A stretch of 5,684 nt of DNA from Rhodothermota bacterium. GTDB lineage: Bacteria > Hydrogenedentota > Hydrogenedentia > Hydrogenedentales > GCA-2746185. Shown here piece after piece: positions 5,205 to 5,684 of the stretch; the first letter of the stretch is position 1, and every line of letters begins with the position of its first letter. Both the position numbers and the translations under genes were made by a program. The notes below the pieces were generated by a model. It was not told where the DNA came from and searched no databases. It saw nothing but the letters and a program-made list of their open reading frames with translations. The stretch covers positions 1-5,684 of the forward strand of contig VFKU01000261.1 of the NCBI GenBank assembly GCA_009885415.1, read 5' to 3'.

Positions 5205-5684
5205 GCGGTCTCGTCCCCTTTGGTGAGTTCGAGGAATACATCTTCGAGCGTAGCGGACCCAGGCGAGCGATCGGCGCACATGATCTCTTGGACGGTGCCG
5301 GTGCAGAGCAGCTTGCCCTGATGGATGATTCCGACGCGGTCGGCGATTTCTTCGGCGATGCTGAGCGTATGAGTCGACATGAGGACGGTGAGGCCCTCTT
5401 CGCGGGTCTTGCGCTTGAGGTAGGTCTTGACGGCGCGGATGTTTTTCGGATCGAGTCCGACCCAAGGCTCGTCCACAACCACGACGCGCGGCGCGTGTAG
5501 GAAGCAGGAGGCGAAGGAAAGTTTCTGTCTCATGCCGTGGCTGTAGTTCTCGATGAGTTGATCGCCGACGTGCTGCACTTCGAAGATGTGGAGCAATTCC
5601 TCGACGCGATCGGCGAGGCCCTCGGCGGGCATGCGGTAGAGACCGGCGACGAAATCCATGAACTCGCGGCCGGTGAGTTTTTCG
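5201..5684 (-). CDS. ABC transporter ATP-binding protein, C-terminal part (partial)
   Basis: The gene continues past the right edge; 160 residues and the TGA (plus-strand tca at 5201-5203) are visible. The reading frame is open to the last base, starting EKLTGREF, so the ATG at 5657-5659 is internal and not the start. Visible motifs, numbered in the fragment: ABC signature YSHGMRQKLS (47-56, a variant of LSGGQ seen in drug and polymer exporters of the CcmA type), Walker B VVVVDEP (67-73) with catalytic Glu72, D-loop GLDP (76-79), and switch His105 in STHTLSIAEEIADR. Walker A and the Q-loop lie outside the window. It powers the permease encoded next, which overlaps it by four bases (GTGA), so the two are cotranscribed and made in matched amounts. 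The CcmA-like class (COG1131 type) usually serves exporters. Nothing looks damaged. Confidence 0.96.
   Translation of the reverse strand, partial: EKLTGREFMDFVAGLYRMPAEGLADRVEELLHIFEVQHVGDQLIENYSHGMRQKLSFASCFLHAPRVVVVDEPWVGLDPKNIRAVKTYLKRKTREEGLTVLMSTHTLSIAEEIADRVGIIHQGKLLCTGTVQEIMCADRSPGSATLEDVFLELTKGDETA

Noticed and set aside
5201..5465. Upstream extension of the permease frame to an ATG at 5465, giving 654 residues
   Set aside because: The extra 87 residues are Arg/His/Pro-rich noise read out of frame across the ATPase gene. The GTG that overlaps the ATPase stop is the natural start.

Overview
The window looks like a stretch of a GC-rich chromosome from a Gram-negative bacterium. One protein has a Sec-type signal peptide and a secretin/TonB-N-terminus-like domain, which points to a cell with a periplasm. 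The mix of genes (short DUF4097 protein, ECF sigma factor, zinc ribbon with a very acidic tail, stand-alone secretin-N-like exported protein, stand-alone degenerate receiver) would fit the less-studied Planctomycetota/Hydrogenedentota-type phyla. That placement is a loose impression, because there is no rRNA or marker gene here. Coding density is high and no gene-free stretch exceeds about 170 bases. I see no tRNA, rRNA, CRISPR array, insertion sequence or phage gene.

Layout. (1) Positions 1-1287, plus strand, are one tightly coupled operon: the end of a DUF4097-like beta-repeat protein, an ECF sigma-70 factor, and a small two-helix membrane protein that sits where an anti-sigma factor is expected. 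Both junctions are ATGA stop/start overlaps. (2) Positions 1341-1939 form a single-gene unit: an extended -10 promoter, a 149-residue zinc-ribbon protein with an acidic tail, and a strong intrinsic terminator. (3) Positions 1960-1995 hold four imperfect 9-base tandem repeats just beyond the terminator. (4) Positions 2037-2921, minus strand, encode an exported protein with an STN-like domain. (5) Positions 2922-3084 are a divergent promoter region serving that gene and, on the plus strand, a 124-residue receiver-like protein (3085-3459) without the normal phospho-acceptor aspartate. (6) Positions 3501-5684, minus strand, hold an ABC transporter: a permease of about 12 membrane helices preceded by, and translationally coupled to, its ATPase, which runs off the right edge.

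How the genes work together. The sigma factor and membrane protein probably form an envelope-signal regulatory pair. The ATPase and permease form one transporter. The genes in the middle are singletons with no visible pathway link. I did not find a clearly new multi-gene system. The points most worth a second look are the non-canonical anti-sigma candidate, the degenerate receiver, the symmetrical divergent regulatory region, the C8 tract in the exported-protein gene and the 9-base repeats.
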